Assembly (NCBI GenBank): GCA_017625275.1
Contig: JAGALI010000150.1
Span: forward strand, 1 to 22,219
Direction of reading: 5' to 3'
From: Clostridia bacterium
GTDB taxonomy: Bacteria; Bacillota; Clostridia; Oscillospirales; CAG-272
DNA length: 22,219 nucleotides
Position numbers and translations under genes: made by a program. Below the pieces are notes generated by a model. The model ran no database searches and was not told the origin of the DNA. It saw only the letters and a list, made by a program, of their open reading frames with translations. Positions 7,158 to 14,694 of the stretch are shown piece by piece (position 1 is the first letter of the stretch; each line of letters opens with the position of its first letter).

Positions 7158-8231
7158 TTAGTGAGTTCTAACATCAAGTCTGCATACACCAGAAACATAA
7201 GGAGACATCTTATATGTTTCAACAATCAAAACGTTTGTTGCATATTGAGTTACTCCATCAATGGTTGGATTGAATGGGTCAAATGGTATATTCTCTATAG
7301 GTAGGTAATCTCCCTCTAGTGGTATCTCTCCACTATATTCTATCTTGTAATAGTAGTCGTAAAGCTCTGTGTTTGGCTTGTTTACAGCATCAGCAAAGAG
7401 AACCTCAAGGGAATCGTTTTCAATTTCGCTTCTTGTCCAATCAAGCTCTCTTGCTGCTCTTGCAAGAAGAACAGAGCGAGTGTCGTCAACAAGCGCAATA
7501 ACACCATGACGCTCATAAACAACTGTGTTGTCCTTTGTTTCAATATCTCTTGCTTGCTCAACGCTTGCCTCCTTCTTTACAAAGAAGCGAATTGCGTTCT
7601 TGTTTGTAATCGCGATTTTGTTATCTGGCATAAGCTTTGAGAAGATTACAGGAATACCACAGATGGTACCAAATTGACCGCTGTAAATAATCTCACCCTG
7701 CTTTGCTGAAACAAAGTCTGGGTCCTTTCTAATTTGCTTTCTTGCTTCTGAGCCCATGATGATAAACAAATCTCCGTCAACCTCGCAATCCACGGTTGCA
7801 AGTGCATCAACAAAGTCGTTATATGTAACCTTTTCGTTGTCGTATGCTACCTTGTTAGAGATTTTAAGAAGCTCTGCAACATATTCCTCGTTTATTTCGT
7901 TTGAAATCTCGGCAATCGCACCCTGCATTGCTACATCTACAATGTATGGATCTGCCATTGCATCCATGTCATTGTACTCGAAGGTTTGCTGATATCTCTT
8001 AACATCATAATTTCTTGAAATAAAGCTAACGCTACCCTTTTGATTGTTTTTTGCACCCTTTTTAAGTGCTTCAACCTTACCATTATAGGTGTAACGGTTA
8101 ATCACCTTGCGAAGACCTGCGTTTTCAGCAAGTGAGGTGTCAATCGTCATAAGCGCTCTTGTATCAAGGCGTGTGTTAAGAAGCTCTGTCATTTTGTTTT
8201 CAATAATTTCGTTTTCGTAAACTGTGCTCAT
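7158..8231 (-). CDS. Major capsid protein (HK97 fold)
   Basis: This 357-residue protein would form the icosahedral shell. The long helical N-terminal part and the region GEIIYSGQFGTICGIPVIFS followed by AITNKNAIRFFVKKEASVE are typical of HK97-fold capsid proteins of siphoviruses of Bacillota, where the GxxxGxPV turn belongs to the axial domain. It lies 10 bases after the scaffold gene, with GAGAGG as ribosome binding site. There is no maturation protease gene in the cluster, which agrees with an SPP1-type assembly using a separate scaffold protein. Residues after about 290 (rich in Y, P and E) may be a surface extension. The frame is fully open with no sign of decay. Confidence 0.88.
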   Translation of the reverse strand: MSTVYENEIIENKMTELLNTRLDTRALMTIDTSLAENAGLRKVINRYTYNGKVEALKKGAKNNQKGSVSFISRNYDVKRYQQTFEYNDMDAMADPYIVDVAMQGAIAEISNEINEEYVAELLKISNKVAYDNEKVTYNDFVDALATVDCEVDGDLFIIMGSEARKQIRKDPDFVSAKQGEIIYSGQFGTICGIPVIFSKLMPDNKIAITNKNAIRFFVKKEASVEQARDIETKDNTVVYERHGVIALVDDTRSVLLARAARELDWTRSEIENDSLEVLFADAVNKPNTELYDYYYKIEYSGEIPLEGDYLPIENIPFDPFNPTIDGVTQYATNVLIVETYKMSPYVSGVCRLDVRTH

Positions 8232-8241
8232 TTTTTACCTC

Positions 8242-8763
8242 TCAATTTTTGTTTGTTAATTGCTTGTAGAGCTCTCTGTCGGTCTTATATAGCCTTTGCA
8301 TATCTGCCAACGAGAGGCCCTTAAATTCCTTTTTTGTCATTTCGTTTTTACCCTGTGTTGGGCTTTTGATTGTGGCAAGCCTTTGGCTAACGCCCTCGTT
8401 TATTGCACTCTTGATTATTTTGGACACGCACTCTACTCTTTTTCGGGTTTCGCCCTCGTCGCTAACGGTCAAATAATCACAAAGCTCTCTTGGCATACCA
8501 TTTTCCTCTAATAGCCCCATACAAAGTAGCTTATTCTCGCAAAGTAGCCTAGCCTCGCGCTCTTTTTCCAGCTCTCTTTCAAGCTCTGCTGTATCAATGG
8601 GCTTTTCTGTGTCCTTGCCCTGCTCGCTCTCGCTTAGTGGTGCTTGCTCCTCTTGCGCTTGCTCGGCTATCTCTGTCTCTGTTGCTTGTGGCTCGGTCTC
8701 CTCTTTTTCGACCTCGTCGCCCTGTGGCTCAGCTTCTGCCACAATTTCTATCTCTTCACTCAT
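8242..8763 (-). CDS. Capsid scaffolding protein (DUF4355/GP20-like)
   Basis: The 173-residue protein is highly charged. Residues 1-45 are mostly E, Q, A and T, followed by a coiled coil (ELERELEKEREARLLCENK, about 59-77), a helical region with NGMPRELCDYL, and a basic C-terminal segment ending in QLTNKN. This order is usual for scaffold proteins located between portal and capsid genes: the coiled coil makes dimers and the basic tail binds the capsid protein. It overlaps the portal gene by eight bases and precedes the capsid gene by ten. The family is variable in sequence, so the call depends on composition and position, which agree well. Confidence 0.78.
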   Translation of the reverse strand: MSEEIEIVAEAEPQGDEVEKEETEPQATETEIAEQAQEEQAPLSESEQGKDTEKPIDTAELERELEKEREARLLCENKLLCMGLLEENGMPRELCDYLTVSDEGETRKRVECVSKIIKSAINEGVSQRLATIKSPTQGKNEMTKKEFKGLSLADMQRLYKTDRELYKQLTNKN

Positions 8764-9994
8764 CGGTGCTCTCCTCTTTTATTCTTTCAATCTCGCCCTC
8801 TACATCAGTTACAATAGGAATATTCTCAAGAAGCGTCTTGCGCGACACAACGCCACTCATTTTTTGTGCGTAGTCGGCGCTATCGACAGGATTTTCTGGA
8901 AGATTTCTTGTGAAGGTGATTTTGAGCCTTCTCCAGTCGTAGGATGCCCCCATAGTGTTAAGAAGCTGACAAATCATCTCATAGCGACGCATAAGTCCCT
9001 TTTTGAAAAAGCGCTCTGTTACAGAAACCCTGTTCTCAAAATTCAAAAGACGATACTTTATTGCTATTCCAGACGCGCTTTGACCTATTGTGTCGTCGGT
9101 CATATCCACAGAGCCTGAGAAGCGATAAATATCGCTTGAAATTCTGCTCTTTAGGTTTTCTATGTAGGCATCATTTACGCTCTTTGTAAGCCACTCTGCG
9201 TGTCCACCCTCGTCGAGAAGCAAAACCCTGTTCTCACGAAGCCTTTTTATATCCTCGCTATCAGTTCCGCCCATGCCTGTAATTGCAAGGTAGGAGTCGG
9301 CAAATAGCTCAAAATCGTTTACGCTCTCGCTTTGTAGCTTGTTATATGCATCTACAAGCGAGATGATAGGCTCAAAGTCGCCTGTTGCCTCGGAGTTGTT
9401 AAAGTAGAAGTTAATCGGCACTTGACCGAAATAGTGGGGGACTGTGTCGAGCTTTTCTAAGGCTCCACCAGCCTTGTTTAGAGAATAGTAGTTGATTTCG
9501 TGCTCATCATAAGCCTCAATAAGAAGAGTGCTTTCGTTTTCTCCCTCTGCTATTCTGATTGCGCCTATAAGCTCTCTGTCAACGGTGGTTGACCATACTG
9601 GCACAACACACATAACATCAAGAGGGCACATTCTTATCTTATGCTCCTCATCGAAATAAAGAAGCTCGCAAGCGACACCATAAACAGATAAATCCTTTGA
9701 TAGACGGCTATTTAAAAACTGCTCGTCATTATAGTCATTTATGCCTGTAATGTCAGAAATAAGCTCTCTATCGTCGGAGCTATACGAAACAGGCGTGCCC
9801 ATAAAATAACCAACTGTTGTGTCGGTAATGTTCTTACAAAAGTTGTTTACAACCTTGTTTTGTGGCTTGCCCTGCTCCTTTTCCTCAAAGAGAATCTGGT
9901 GATTTCCCGAATAGTAGCTCTTTAGGCGTCTAAGCCTCGGTAGCACGCTCTCGTTGAAGTCTTGAATAAGCCTTTTAATTTTTAATGTGTTCAT
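8756..9994 (-). CDS. Phage portal protein (SPP1 gp6-like)
   Basis: The portal is the ring at one capsid corner through which DNA is packed and leaves. The protein of about 412 residues has the SPP1-type N-terminal pattern: a helical start with LKSYYSGNHQI, then KVVNNFCKNITDTTVGYFMG, which is the hallmark of this family. The mid-part SLVDAYNKLQSESVNDFELFAD is also conserved in it. The ATG at 9994 is preferred because AGGA lies seven bases before it; an earlier ATG at 10006 overlaps the terminase stop as ATGA and adds four residues. The gene is between terminase and scaffold, as in SPP1-like phages. The reading frame is complete. Confidence 0.9.
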   Translation of the reverse strand: MNTLKIKRLIQDFNESVLPRLRRLKSYYSGNHQILFEEKEQGKPQNKVVNNFCKNITDTTVGYFMGTPVSYSSDDRELISDITGINDYNDEQFLNSRLSKDLSVYGVACELLYFDEEHKIRMCPLDVMCVVPVWSTTVDRELIGAIRIAEGENESTLLIEAYDEHEINYYSLNKAGGALEKLDTVPHYFGQVPINFYFNNSEATGDFEPIISLVDAYNKLQSESVNDFELFADSYLAITGMGGTDSEDIKRLRENRVLLLDEGGHAEWLTKSVNDAYIENLKSRISSDIYRFSGSVDMTDDTIGQSASGIAIKYRLLNFENRVSVTERFFKKGLMRRYEMICQLLNTMGASYDWRRLKITFTRNLPENPVDSADYAQKMSGVVSRKTLLENIPIVTDVEGEIERIKEESTDE

Positions 9995-10002
9995 CGCTTT
10001 CC

Positions 10003-11262
10003 TCATATGTATAGTAATTTTTTGGAAATGGCTCTTGGTCCGTTCCTCTTGCGCTCACCCTCTATGGCATAGCGAAGCGAGGCTATTGCATCATCATTTA
10101 TGCACACAGGCTCGTCGATAAAGCTACCACTTGAGGCGTCCCTTTGCCATTTCCACATACCAATTTCGCGTATCAGCGCCTCACAAGAGGGGTCTATTAT
10201 GATTTTATGCGATTTTAGGTAATCAATCTGCGCTCGCACGCTACCGCTTTCCTTTGATACCGCCTGTGCCCTATAGCCACCCTTGCGCCACGACCTTATC
10301 CTATCTGGCTCAGCGCTGTCGCACCACATAATTGTGCTTTTGCTGACGCCTGCCCTCTCAGCCAGCTCCATTATCTCAGCCGTATCCTTGTATCGCGTAT
10401 AAAGCTCGCTAAGCACATAGACATCTCCGTCTAAAAGTCCAATGGTTAAAATACAATTGGCGTGATTGTAGCCAAAGTCCTGACCTATTGCAACTCGGTC
10501 ATAAAAATCTGGCTCTTTATTTACACAGGCAACAGTATAATGAGGCAAAATAAGCCCCTCGCTCTCGCCCCATTCTCCAAGGCCATATACTCTATAGCCC
10601 TCTGGGTCAAGCTCTCGCCTTCTCATCATTCGACGGTGGTAGCTCTCGTCGATAAAGGCGTTTTGAAGATAGCAGGAGCGATGCGTATAGGTGTCGCTGT
10701 CGCATCTGTCAAAAAACCTCTTTTTTATCCAATGATTGGCGCTTACGGGGTTAAAGGTGAGCGTGATTTGATAATATAGATTTGGATTTTCCAGCACGCC
10801 TCGTAGTCTGTCGTCAATTATATCAAGGTCAGTCTCGTCAAGCTCCGTTGCCTCCTCAACCCACACCCATGTGATTTTCCCCTCAATGGCTTGGATTGAT
10901 TTTAGCTTCTCGCGCTGGGCGTCGTCCTTAGTTCCTCTGAATAAAACCGAGCACCCTGTGCCTTTACAGCGCATTCTAAGTGGTGAGCGCGATATTTCCC
11001 AATACGCCCCCCATTTGTCCTTAAAAATCTCCCTAACTGCCCTTGTCAGCTCTGCATAGGTGCTATCAAGATGAGAGCTCTCCGTTTTTCTTACGCAAAG
11101 CAAATTTGCCCCTTTATATTTCACATCTGATAGCTTTAGGATAAAATCCCTTGCGACATTTACGCTTTTTCCACTACCTGCCGACCCACACTCTATCCTG
11201 TATCTTTCCTTGACTGAATTTGAGGTGCGAAACACCTCGTTCATAGGTACGCTAATCCTCAT
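10003..11262 (-). CDS. Terminase large subunit (PBSX-type)
   Basis: TerL is the motor and nuclease that loads DNA into the capsid. With the start at 11262 it has 419 residues. Walker A is GSAGSGKS (26-33) and a Walker B-like strand is TWVWVEEATEL (about 131-141), with E136/E137 as likely catalytic acids. The C-terminal RNase H-like nuclease has its acidic residues in IGQDFGYN, MWCDSAEPD and CINDDAIASLRY. All are intact, so the protein could be active. MRISVPMNEVF followed by RYRI is the usual start of this family, which is why I chose 11262 rather than an upstream start at 11334. It overlaps the small subunit gene by 11 bases. Confidence 0.93.
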   Translation of the reverse strand: MRISVPMNEVFRTSNSVKERYRIECGSAGSGKSVNVARDFILKLSDVKYKGANLLCVRKTESSHLDSTYAELTRAVREIFKDKWGAYWEISRSPLRMRCKGTGCSVLFRGTKDDAQREKLKSIQAIEGKITWVWVEEATELDETDLDIIDDRLRGVLENPNLYYQITLTFNPVSANHWIKKRFFDRCDSDTYTHRSCYLQNAFIDESYHRRMMRRRELDPEGYRVYGLGEWGESEGLILPHYTVACVNKEPDFYDRVAIGQDFGYNHANCILTIGLLDGDVYVLSELYTRYKDTAEIMELAERAGVSKSTIMWCDSAEPDRIRSWRKGGYRAQAVSKESGSVRAQIDYLKSHKIIIDPSCEALIREIGMWKWQRDASSGSFIDEPVCINDDAIASLRYAIEGERKRNGPRAISKKLLYI

Positions 11263-11530
11263 TTCTTTCAGTCGGGGAAATATAGTCGTAATCAATGTAA
11301 AGTGTGCCATCCGTAGTATCTGTGTCCACTCCACACAGCTTAAAATAAAGCTCTATCGCCTTGAGCTTGTCAAGTAACTTGACCTCGCAGTCTACGCTCT
11401 CGCCATTTGCCTTAACCTTGATAGATGCGACAGCCCTTGATAGGTCGTCACTCATCTTGGGCATTCTTTTACCAACGCTTGCCCTTGCCCACTTTATTAC
11501 ATCGCTAGCCTCAGCACTTGCTATTGACAA
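11252..11530 (-). CDS. Terminase small subunit, short form lacking the N-terminal DNA-binding domain
   Basis: The protein has about 92 residues from a TTG at 11530, where AGAGG lies six bases upstream. The C-terminal run LLDKLKAIELYFKLCGV is the typical end of small terminase subunits of Bacillota phages, the part that holds the oligomer and meets TerL. Usual family members have 130-180 residues with an N-terminal helix-turn-helix of about 60 residues; none is encoded here. The frame stays open 14 codons further upstream to a TGA at 11573-11575, and that stretch (with EEIKERLKRILLS) also looks protein-like but has no standard start codon other than ATT. The gene is either 5'-truncated or a naturally short form. 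Confidence is good for the family and lower for the start. Confidence 0.7.
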   Translation of the reverse strand: MSIASAEASDVIKWARASVGKRMPKMSDDLSRAVASIKVKANGESVDCEVKLLDKLKAIELYFKLCGVDTDTTDGTLYIDYDYISPTERNED

Positions 11531-11597
11531 AAGAATCCTCTTTAAGCGTTCCTTTATTTCCTCGTCTATATCTCACACCCCCCCTTGCCTCATTTTC

Positions 11598-11626
11598 GAC
11601 CAAGGAAAGGGCCCTTTCCCTCGGTC
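11598..11626. repeat. Perfect palindrome / hairpin upstream of the terminase genes
   Basis: The 16-base palindrome GGAAAGGGCCCTTTCC (11604-11619) is flanked by GACC (11598-11601) and GGTC (11623-11626), so the stem can extend to about 14 pairs with one mismatch and a bulge. It is not followed by a T run, so it is not a standard terminator. It lies between the promoter candidate and the small terminase gene. It could be a 5' leader hairpin, an operator, or the remains of a packaging (cos/pac) site. Confidence 0.6.
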
Positions 11627-11633
11627 AATTTCT

Positions 11634-11665
11634 ATCATAACAGATGAAAACGGACAAAACGGACA
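11634..11665 (-). promoter_or_regulatory. Promoter-like element with tandem 9-base repeats before the phage-type block
   Basis: On the minus strand TATGAT (11634-11639) preceded by TGT forms an extended -10 (TGnTATGAT). No good -35 is present at the right distance. Instead a 9-base unit, TGTCCGTTT, occurs twice in direct tandem (11648-11656 and 11657-11665), starting about eight bases upstream of the -10. An extended -10 promoter with direct repeats over the -35 region suggests control by an activator or a repressor. The -10 is supported by sequence; the regulation is inferred. Confidence 0.5.
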
Positions 11666-11691
11666 ACTTTCATTTTGAGGCAAATTTTTCC

Positions 11692-11723
11692 TAAAAAACA
11701 AAAAACACACCCTAAAGGGTGTG
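11692..11723 (-). terminator. Second Rho-independent terminator before the phage-type block
   Basis: On the minus strand CACACCC (11717-11723) pairs with GGGTGTG (11706-11712) around a 4-base loop, followed by TTTTTTGTTTTTT. With the terminator just upstream it makes a double barrier that isolates the phage-type block from the lipid kinase transcript. Confidence 0.85.
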
Positions 11724-11751
11724 AATTTTCAAAAAATTTTTATCCTGTCAA

Positions 11752-11784
11752 AAAGCAAAAGGAAGCCAAAGGTGACTTCCTTTA
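11752..11784 (-). terminator. Rho-independent terminator after the lipid kinase gene
   Basis: Starting seven bases after the stop codon, AAAGGAAG (minus strand, 11776-11783) pairs with CTTCCTTT (11758-11765) around a ten-base loop, followed by a T-rich tract TGCTTTTT. Confidence 0.8.
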
Positions 11785-11790
11785 TTAATA

Positions 11791-12651
11791 TTATGCCTTT
11801 ACCTTGGCTGGTGCTGGAGCCTTTGCCGTGTAGCTTGAAACACCACGCACGGTTTCGCCATCAATTTGAAGCGCCCTTGGAGAATCAAAGGCAACTGTAA
11901 TTTCCTTGCCAGAAAGCACCTTTATCATTTTTTCGTACTTAAGATGCTCGCCCTTGAAAAGTGACGGAAAGGCAGTGAGAGTTCTTAGCTTACCTGAGCC
12001 GAACCAAATCATCACCGAAAGCTCTCCACTCATACGATTTTGAGCCGGTGTTGGCATCATACCACCACCATAAAACCTACCATTCATTGTAGGTGCAATC
12101 CACACCCTTTCAAAGAAATATTCCTGTCCGTCAACTGTAACCCTTGCGTTTGCAGGCTTGTAGTGGAAAAGAAGTCCCTTTATTGCAATCGAGGTGTAAT
12201 TTACTTCCTTTTCCTGTGCCTTTAGCTCGTCACCGACCTCACAGCAATAGCCGTCAATTCCATAGCCTACGCCATTTATAAATTTATGAATCCTTCCGTT
12301 TATTTCAACGGTTGGAAGGCTAGCTATGTATTTCTTAACATCAAAGGGTGGAGCGCCAACCTCGTCCTTTATGTCATTTAAGAAATCATTACCTGTGCCT
12401 GCGGGAAAATATAAAATATCGTTTTCGTATTCAATTCCGTCTGTGTCATTTACAAAGCGATTTAGCGTTCCATCGCCACCACAAAGTATAATTACATCGT
12501 CCCTTTCAAGACCTGCAAAAAAATCCTTATAGGCGTCGATTTTTGTCATATTAATTGTTTGCGCCTGCTCGTATTTTGTAACCAGCTCACCAAGGCTTTG
12601 CTCATTTAGACCTCTGCCTGCATGAGGATTATATAAAATGTAATGCTTCAT
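11791..12651 (-). CDS. Diacylglycerol/lipid kinase family protein (DagK/YegS-like)
   Basis: The 286-residue protein has the signature of the DAGK catalytic family: a nucleotide-binding GGDGTLN at about 58-64, PAGTGNDF (about 81-88), NGVGYGIDG (about 125-133), GGGMMPTP followed by SGELSVMI, and QIDGE near the C-terminus. Such enzymes phosphorylate diacylglycerol or related lipids with ATP at the membrane surface, feeding lipid recycling. The exact lipid cannot be told. The last residues (KAPAPAKVKA) are a simple tail. The gene stands alone, with its own near-consensus promoter and a terminator. It lies between jag and the phage-type block and looks like a host gene. AAGGAG precedes the ATG. 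Confidence 0.88.
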   Translation of the reverse strand: MKHYILYNPHAGRGLNEQSLGELVTKYEQAQTINMTKIDAYKDFFAGLERDDVIILCGGDGTLNRFVNDTDGIEYENDILYFPAGTGNDFLNDIKDEVGAPPFDVKKYIASLPTVEINGRIHKFINGVGYGIDGYCCEVGDELKAQEKEVNYTSIAIKGLLFHYKPANARVTVDGQEYFFERVWIAPTMNGRFYGGGMMPTPAQNRMSGELSVMIWFGSGKLRTLTAFPSLFKGEHLKYEKMIKVLSGKEITVAFDSPRALQIDGETVRGVSSYTAKAPAPAKVKA

Positions 12652-12705
12652 TTTTTACTCCTTGTTGCCAAATTATATATATGATTAGCTCATACTTGCA
12701 TTACA

Positions 12706-12734
12706 ATTGTAGCACAAATGTCGAATTTTGTCAA
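12706..12734 (-). promoter_or_regulatory. Near-consensus sigma-A promoter for the lipid kinase gene
   Basis: On the minus strand TTGACA (12729-12734) and TACAAT (12706-12711) are separated by exactly 17 bases, 54 bases before the start codon. This predicts steady, strong expression. The -35 lies 25 bases beyond the end of the jag terminator. Confidence 0.88.
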
Positions 12735-12759
12735 CAAATTGAGCCTTCCTTATTAAGCC

Positions 12760-12794
12760 AAAAAAAGAGCCTTGCGACTGCAAGGCTCTTTTTT
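12760..12794 (-). terminator. Rho-independent terminator after jag
   Basis: On the minus strand GAGCCTTGC (12780-12788) pairs with GCAAGGCTC (12767-12775) around a 4-base loop, followed by seven T. It begins within a few bases of the jag stop and closes the rnpA-yidD-yidC-jag unit. A T tract on the other side allows both directions. Confidence 0.92.
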
Positions 12795-12795
12795 A

Positions 12796-13680
12796 TTACT
12801 TTTTATCTACTGTAATTACTATCTTACGAGTTTCATCATAGCCCACAGAGTGAGTTGAAACGCCGTCCATCTTCTGAATTTCAGAGTGGATAATGCGTCT
12901 TTCGTAAGGGTTCATTGGGTCAAGGTGAATGCTTCTTCCCTGACGAAGTGCCTTTTCACCCATCTTTCTTGCAAGAGCGCGAAGCGTTTGCTCTCTCTTT
13001 GCACGATAGTTCTCAATATCAACAATTACCTTTACATATTCCTTATGATCGCTATCGCTCTTGCGTGCGAGACAAAGGTTTGCAAGGTATTGAATTGCAT
13101 CAAGGGTTTCTCCGTGATGACCGATGAGCACAGATGCGCCCTCGCCCTCTACGGTAACTACTCTTGATACATAGCCCTCCTCGTTTGGTGTAAGGTCTCC
13201 CTTAACCTCACAATTAAAGCCAATGCTTGCGATAAAGTCCTTAATAAAGCCCATTGCCAAGCTCTTTTCTTGAACTGTAACCTTGATGTCCTCATCCTTG
13301 ATAGGAGGACGCTCTGGCTCTGACTGTGGCTTTTCCTTCTTTGGCTGAGGCTTGTCTGCCTTCTTTGCCTGCTTTGGCTGAGGATTTTGCACTGGCTTTT
13401 CTGCCTGTGGCTTTTCCTCTTTTTTGCTTTCCTGTGGAGCTTGCCTTGGGGCTTCCTTTCTTTCAGGCCTTTTCTCCTGCTTTGGCTTTCTCTCAGGTCT
13501 GCCATCATCAATTACAACCTTGATTTCGGCAAGCTGAGCACCAAAGATTCCAAGAAATCCCCTTTTGCCCTCACAGATAACTGTGGAATCAACAATATCT
13601 CCGATGCTGGAATACTCAGCCACTGCCTTTGTATAAGCATCCTCAATTGTCTTTCCTGTCACTGTATATTCGAATTTCAT
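12796..13680 (-). CDS. jag: RNA-binding protein Jag/KhpB (Jag-N, KH and R3H domains)
   Basis: Jag (KhpB/EloR) is a cytoplasmic RNA-binding protein connected with cell elongation and sporulation-related expression in Bacillota. The 294 residues contain the Jag-N domain (about 1-55, with GKRGFLGIFGAQ), a low-complexity linker rich in K, P, E and Q (about 61-127), a KH domain with the loop GHHG (187-190), and an R3H domain with RRIIH (261-265). The linker is long, but such linkers are common in clostridial members. It starts 18 bases after yidC, the usual partner, with an AAGGAAA site. The next gene in many relatives is mnmE; here a terminator and other genes follow. Confidence 0.96.
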   Translation of the reverse strand: MKFEYTVTGKTIEDAYTKAVAEYSSIGDIVDSTVICEGKRGFLGIFGAQLAEIKVVIDDGRPERKPKQEKRPERKEAPRQAPQESKKEEKPQAEKPVQNPQPKQAKKADKPQPKKEKPQSEPERPPIKDEDIKVTVQEKSLAMGFIKDFIASIGFNCEVKGDLTPNEEGYVSRVVTVEGEGASVLIGHHGETLDAIQYLANLCLARKSDSDHKEYVKVIVDIENYRAKREQTLRALARKMGEKALRQGRSIHLDPMNPYERRIIHSEIQKMDGVSTHSVGYDETRKIVITVDKK

Positions 13681-13698
13681 ATTAGCTTATTTTTCCTT

Positions 13699-14694
13699 TT
13701 AATCGTCTATGTGGTGAAGCGAACGATATTGTCCAGGCTGAACAACATATTCTGCCTCTGATTTTTTATTCTTTCTTGTGCCCCTCATCTCGCGCTCTGC
13801 CTTCTTATAGTCCTCTTCAGTAAACTGAGGATATGGCATAGTCTTATAGAAAATGAATTGCTGAAGCATTGAAAGAAGTGTTCTGAAAATCCAGTAAATA
13901 CCGATTGCAGCGGCGAACTGGAAGGTGATGAACATTGTCATAAGTGGAAGCACATACATCATAATCTTCATTGAAGAATTGTTCATCTGCTCTGCCTGTG
14001 GGTTTTGATATGACATCTTTCTTGAAAGGAATTGTGAAAGATACATAAAGCCAAGGTTGAGAACAGGAATGAAGATTAGCCACCAATATGACTGACCGAA
14101 TGCGTCCCAAGGATTAATACCAAGGTCCTGTCCAAACATGCTTACATTTGGAATTGTGCTAAGTCCCTTAATTGTATCGATAGTTGCCTGTGAAATAACG
14201 CCATCTACAGGAGCAAGTGAATTTATATTCTCACTGCTTTGAAGCCAGCTACAAAGCTGAACCTGTACTGCATTGCCTGACAAGCCAAGATGCTTCGCAA
14301 GCTCACCACACGCGCCCTCTCCAAGTCCAGAAATGAACTCAAGTGGACGAATAACTACCTGATAAAGTGGGAAGATGATTACAAGCTGAAGAATCAATGG
14401 AAGACAGCCTGCAAGCTGTGAATAGCCTTCCTTTTGATAAAGCTCCATTATCTCGTTTTGCATCTTTTTGAGAGTTACTTGGTCGGTTCTACCCTTATAT
14501 TTGTTTCTAATCGCCATCTCCTTTGGACGAAGGCGCGCCTGCTTAACCATGTTCTTCTGTTGCTTAATTCCAAATGGGCAAAGAAGCAATTGCATGGCAA
14601 CAGCAAACAAAAGAAGTGCTACAACATAGTTATTTGTGAGCCAATAACAGCCCTTCATAACATAGCCAAGTAATCTTGCTAAAAAATCAATCAT
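13699..14694 (-). CDS. yidC: Membrane protein insertase YidC/OxaA
   Basis: YidC inserts proteins into the cytoplasmic membrane alone or with the Sec translocon. The 331-residue protein has five likely membrane segments: about 22-40, a pair of segments around 98-116 with LPLILQLVIIFPLYQVVI, then ones near 200-220, 245-265 and 265-285. The basic cytoplasmic hairpin KQQKNMVKQARLRPKEMAI lies between the first two, as in the Gram-positive short form without the large periplasmic domain. No lipobox is seen at the N-terminus. It overlaps yidD by eight bases and has an AGGAG site. The order rnpA-yidD-yidC-jag is the standard one in Bacillota. Confidence 0.96.
   Translation of the reverse strand: MIDFLARLLGYVMKGCYWLTNNYVVALLLFAVAMQLLLCPFGIKQQKNMVKQARLRPKEMAIRNKYKGRTDQVTLKKMQNEIMELYQKEGYSQLAGCLPLILQLVIIFPLYQVVIRPLEFISGLGEGACGELAKHLGLSGNAVQVQLCSWLQSSENINSLAPVDGVISQATIDTIKGLSTIPNVSMFGQDLGINPWDAFGQSYWWLIFIPVLNLGFMYLSQFLSRKMSYQNPQAEQMNNSSMKIMMYVLPLMTMFITFQFAAAIGIYWIFRTLLSMLQQFIFYKTMPYPQFTEEDYKKAEREMRGTRKNKKSEAEYVVQPGQYRSLHHIDD

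Noticed and set aside
11573..11590. Frameshift in the G-run before the small terminase as the cause of its short form
   Set aside because: I tried adding or removing a G between the ATG near 11595 and the terminase frame. Neither change gives a continuous frame with a helix-turn-helix, so there is no support for a simple indel.
3928..11665. Complete active prophage
   Set aside because: No integrase, repressor, replication, tape measure, major tail or endolysin genes are present, and I found no flanking direct repeats that could be attachment sites.
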